The translations under genes and the position numbers were made by a program. Positions 61,005 through 64,000 of a stretch of DNA of 64,000 bases are shown in pieces (position 1 is the first letter of the stretch; every line of letters starts with the position of its first letter). Location of the stretch: assembly GCA_030077755.1 (NCBI GenBank), contig JAQJZZ010000002.1, forward strand, positions 1,550,001 through 1,614,000, given 5' to 3'. Under the pieces are notes generated by a model. The model did not search any database, was not told where the DNA came from, and saw nothing but the letters and a program-made list of their open reading frames with translations. This DNA is from Filosporella fistucella (lineage: Eukaryota; Ascomycota; Leotiomycetes; Helotiales).

Positions 61005-61411
61005 GTGTGCGCGAGGAGAATGTTGGTGGTGAAGAAAAAAGTTGATGGAGAGGTGGAGATGTCGTTGGGGAAGCGCACTAGGGGAGGAAAGTGAAGTGCT
61101 TCTATGGATTATGAATTCTCCGGGTGAACGAGCTTTCGCTCTCTAGTTCGACTTTCTTGGATTCGGCCTATCGATGAAGAAGCGATAGTATCAAAATTGC
61201 ATAAGAGGGCAGGCTTACCAGGGCGCTTGCCTGTACTTGCTGTGCAAAAAGGGAAGTTAGAGGACTACAGGTACAGGAAAGAGGTTCAAAAGAGATCGCA
61301 TCGAGATGTGATTCTAAATGCCAAGTGAACTTCAATTTGAAGTTCTGTTACTTATCTGAATTATAATCTGGTCTATATGCTTTTCGATTATGTCCGATCA
61401 TTAATCATCTG
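61005..61411. other. Intergenic
   Basis: About 400 bases between the start of family C and the end of the M28 peptidase gene, both minus strand. No gene; presumably family C promoter and peptidase 3' end. Confidence 0.35.
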
Positions 61412-63945
61412 TCACTTCAAGCTACCATAAGCCTTGAAGATTCTGCCTTCGATAATTCCCACCCACTTCTGAGCATTTCCATAGTCCTTTGCATCGATAG
61501 CTTCCACCAATCCGGGGAAGACAGCTCCTGCATATCCAGTCCACAAGCCTGGAGCAAAGATGACATGCTTGAACCAAGGTCTTCCATCCAAACCTTCGTC
61601 GTACAAGAATTGCCTCTCGAGATACTTGTACTTGTCGTTCGCTCTTCTGATCTCATAGTAAAGCTTAAGCTTACTAAACCATTTCCACCATGGAATGTCC
61701 TCTCCAGCCTCCTCTGCAAGTTTAGCCGCCCAGGCATCGTGCTCTACAGCAGATTTCTGGAGGTTAGAAGCAGCGTTGTGAAGCTTCTTGAAGGATAGCT
61801 TCAACTCATCAATATCACCCTTGATCTCAGCAGGGGTGGGACGAGCACGAGCTTCGATGTCTTCTTCATCACTGCTGATCCCAGCAATTGCACTGTCGAG
61901 TTTGGATTCAACCTTCGAAATATAGCCATCAATAGCAATAGCATAGTCTGTGGCGTTGAGGGGGATGACGGGCGATTCGGCAAGCCTGGCTGTGAATAGG
62001 GCCCAAAGTTTGGCTACAGTGGCGTGATAATGGAATCCAGGATCCCCATAGGTACTCATCCAGTAAAACGAGTCGTAATTCGAGTGGTAATGATAAACTG
62101 CGCTGCCGGTATCACCTGGAGATGCTGGGTCTACACCGAAGCCCATGTCAATTGATGGGATTCCAGCAAAATCCTGGAAAGCAGTAAAATCAGATCCAGA
62201 GCCCATAGTGCTGATCTTTCCATCCCACAAGTCTCCAACAGTCTGCCCAGCGACCGTCTGATTTGGAGATGGAACGAGTGCTGCGGTTTCGTACATGATT
62301 TTGTTAAGCAGAGGAGATGCGGAGGCATGGAAGATTGGTCCAACAGTGGCAACATCAACGTTGACATAGGCGACGTTTGCGTGTGAGAGCCATGGGAGGA
62401 ATTCCTCTACCCATTCAGTAGAGCCAATGAGACCGTATTCCTAGTAGCGGATTAGCAAAGGCCCAGAATCAAGGTATCATTCCACATACCTCGCCATCCC
62501 AGCTAGCAAACACAATCGTTCGAAGTGGCTTCCATCCCTTGGAAAGGGCAACGCCGAAAGAACGGATAACCTCATTCAACGCGGCTGAGCCAGAGTTGGG
62601 GTCACCGGCACCACCAGCAATCCATGCATCACGATGATTGCCAATGACAATCACCTCGTCAGGTAGAGTCCCATTAATGACACCAATGACATTCCAGAGC
62701 GGAGTCGTAACGTATTCTTGTTCATTGACAAGGTTGAGAACTAAATCATCGGGTGATGGACCCACGTTATACTTGACCCCCTTGTATTTCAAGCCAAGAT
62801 TTCTCTCCCAGTATTTGTTGAAATCTTTCGGTGATGGACCGACTCCATTCAATGCAGTAAGAATGGGGATGGCGTCCACATATGAAATGGGAATGGACGG
62901 AATAGAGGGGATCGCGCTTTCAACTGGCTGTCGAGGAACACCAGGCTTTGATGGGTAGCCAGGAGTGGTTCTACGATAAATTAGAAATTAGCTTTGCTAA
63001 GCGGGGATAGACCTACGGATCGCCAGGAGCAACGCTCAAGAATTGGGTGCTTCCTCTCTGGACACTAGATGGATTTCTCCCTGGTCCGTCTGGATAGAGA
63101 TCAACTCCATTCTCTTCAGTAATACCTCCATCATCGCCGGGATCCGTAAAGATCACACATCCAACCATTCCCAAGTCCTGCGCACGCTTCACCTTGAGTC
63201 CACGGAAAATGCCACCATACTTAGCAATGGCAATCTTCCCTTCCAAGCTGATGTTGGCTTTGAGCAAGTCCTCGAAATCTTGGTATGTCCCGTAGTTCAC
63301 ATAAACATATGGAGCTGTAACATTCCCGGAGGCGGAATAGCCATGGAAAGTTGGGATGCGATTCTCCAATCCGGATGTGGGGTCCTCTTCAAGGACATCT
63401 TCTTCCAAGCTTGCTTCAAATTTAACCTTCCACGATTCTACCTCGCCCTTGCTCTTTTTCTTCTCATATAGAGCCAACCTATGCCCCAGAGGGTAATTGA
63501 TGTATGTATCGTATGCCACGATATCTGCCTTGATTCCAAATTCTTCCCATCTTTCCTGTGTCCACAGCACCTGGCTATAGTTCTTGCCGGCCAAATGAGG
63601 ACCGGCAGTGTAGTATTTACTCCATTCCTCTGCCTTTGCTTCTTTCGGCGTGTCTAACAAAATCTGCTGAAGTTCCTTGAATGTTACAGAGCTCTGCGGG
63701 TCTTGTGGTTGTTTGTGGTGTGGTGGTTCATGACCGGGGGGAAGGCCTGGTATTAATGCTCCCAAAGGGAACATTAATATAAGAACAATGAATATGAAGA
63801 TCGAAGTGAGGGCGATCGTACAGAAGCGGCGGACGACATTGTGTCTGTATCGTGGCGGCCGCGGGGCAACGTTGATAGTCGTGATCAGTGGGGTTCGCTC
63901 ATTGCTAGCCATTTTCTCATCTATAATTCTGCCCATGGTTAGCAA
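61412..63945 (-). CDS. Glutamate carboxypeptidase II-like M28B metallopeptidase (PSMA/Vps70 type)
   Basis: Three exons (introns 62441-62489 and 62971-63016) give about 812 residues from ATG 63945; in-frame ATGs at 63936 and 63912 (MASNERTPLI) are alternatives. A type II anchor (IALTSIFIFIVLILMFPLGALI) is followed by a PA domain (ISLEGKIAIAKYGGIFRGLK, MVGCVIFTDPGDDG). The M28 catalytic domain keeps the zinc ligands and base: GNHRDAW (His), AGDPNSG (bridging Asp), SWDGEEYGLIGS (Glu-Glu), VNVDVA (Asp) and YHYHSNYDSFYW (His). The C-terminal helical dimerisation domain closes the protein (WVGIIEGRIFKAYG). All expected catalytic residues are present, so it is probably an active vacuolar or secretory-pathway carboxypeptidase. 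Substrate is unknown. Confidence 0.95.
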
Positions 63946-64000
63946 TTACTTGCAGATGATGGCAGATTCTCATCAAGATGAAGCAATTCTGAGCTTTAGT

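Overview
This is about 64 kb of a filamentous ascomycete nuclear genome. The evidence is the many short GT-AG introns (mostly 43-130 nt), a single-intron IMP dehydrogenase, a proteinase K-type subtilase, an IQGAP with a long IQ array, and a giant DUF6606/DUF3638/DUF3645 protein, a family I know mainly from fungi. The gene content (GH55, LysM/CBM18, alkaline subtilase) and base composition look most like Leotiomycetes (Sclerotiniaceae-type fungi). That placement is an inference from general familiarity, not a search.

Layout. 0-0.8 kb: an unrecognised acidic protein. 1.3-7.1 kb (-): one long intron-rich reading chain with a signal peptide, a NucA/NucB nuclease module, a GH55 double beta-helix glucanase and a Cys-rich C-terminal module of the kind seen on killer-toxin-like chitinases. 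8.5-10.3 kb (+): a divergent secreted LysM protein with seven CBM18 modules. These two form a cell-wall pair sharing a 1.4 kb intergenic region. 10.9-13.5 kb (+): a disordered acidic protein (here 'family A'). 14-15.6 kb: a poorly resolved HExxH protein. 16.9-18.3 kb (-): a subtilase. 20.1-21.5 kb (-): a MATE-like transporter with an in-frame stop and a frameshift. 22.3-23.6 kb (-): an O-fucosyltransferase-like type II membrane protein. 24.1-25.4 kb (-): a 2-oxoglutarate/Fe(II) oxygenase. 26.0-26.8 kb (-): a small RNase III-fold protein with altered catalytic residues. 28.0-29.3 kb (+): a decayed MYND-finger gene. 30.9-32.1 kb (+): an orphan membrane protein. 32.9-34.1 kb (+): the ERD2 HDEL receptor with a long acidic tail. 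34.5-35.4 kb (-): a GPI-anchored wall protein. 35.8-40.8 kb (-): IQGAP. 42.0-43.8 kb (+): IMP dehydrogenase. 44.2-45.4 kb (+): 'family B'. 45.6-56.8 kb (-): the giant DUF3638-type protein, 15 exons and about 3,290 aa. 58-58.9 kb (-): a broken LPRELRDRIY-type gene. 59.6-61.0 kb (-): 'family C'. 61.4-63.9 kb (-): an M28 glutamate-carboxypeptidase-II-like membrane peptidase.

Most genes are independent, as is usual in fungi. Two relationships stand out. The first is the head-to-head wall-acting pair at 1.3-10.3 kb. The second is that three otherwise unrelated, disordered proteins (A at 10.9 kb, B at 44.2 kb, C at 59.6 kb) share one ~75-residue module. It begins YTS, contains an ID-x-x-LW-x-x-F core, is followed by PFP, and in all three is interrupted by a phase-1 intron at the identical codon. 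I do not recognise this module as a named domain and consider it the best candidate for something undescribed. Several decayed genes (MATE-like, MYND, LPRELRDRIY) suggest ongoing gene loss, although homopolymer sequencing errors could explain some of the frameshifts.
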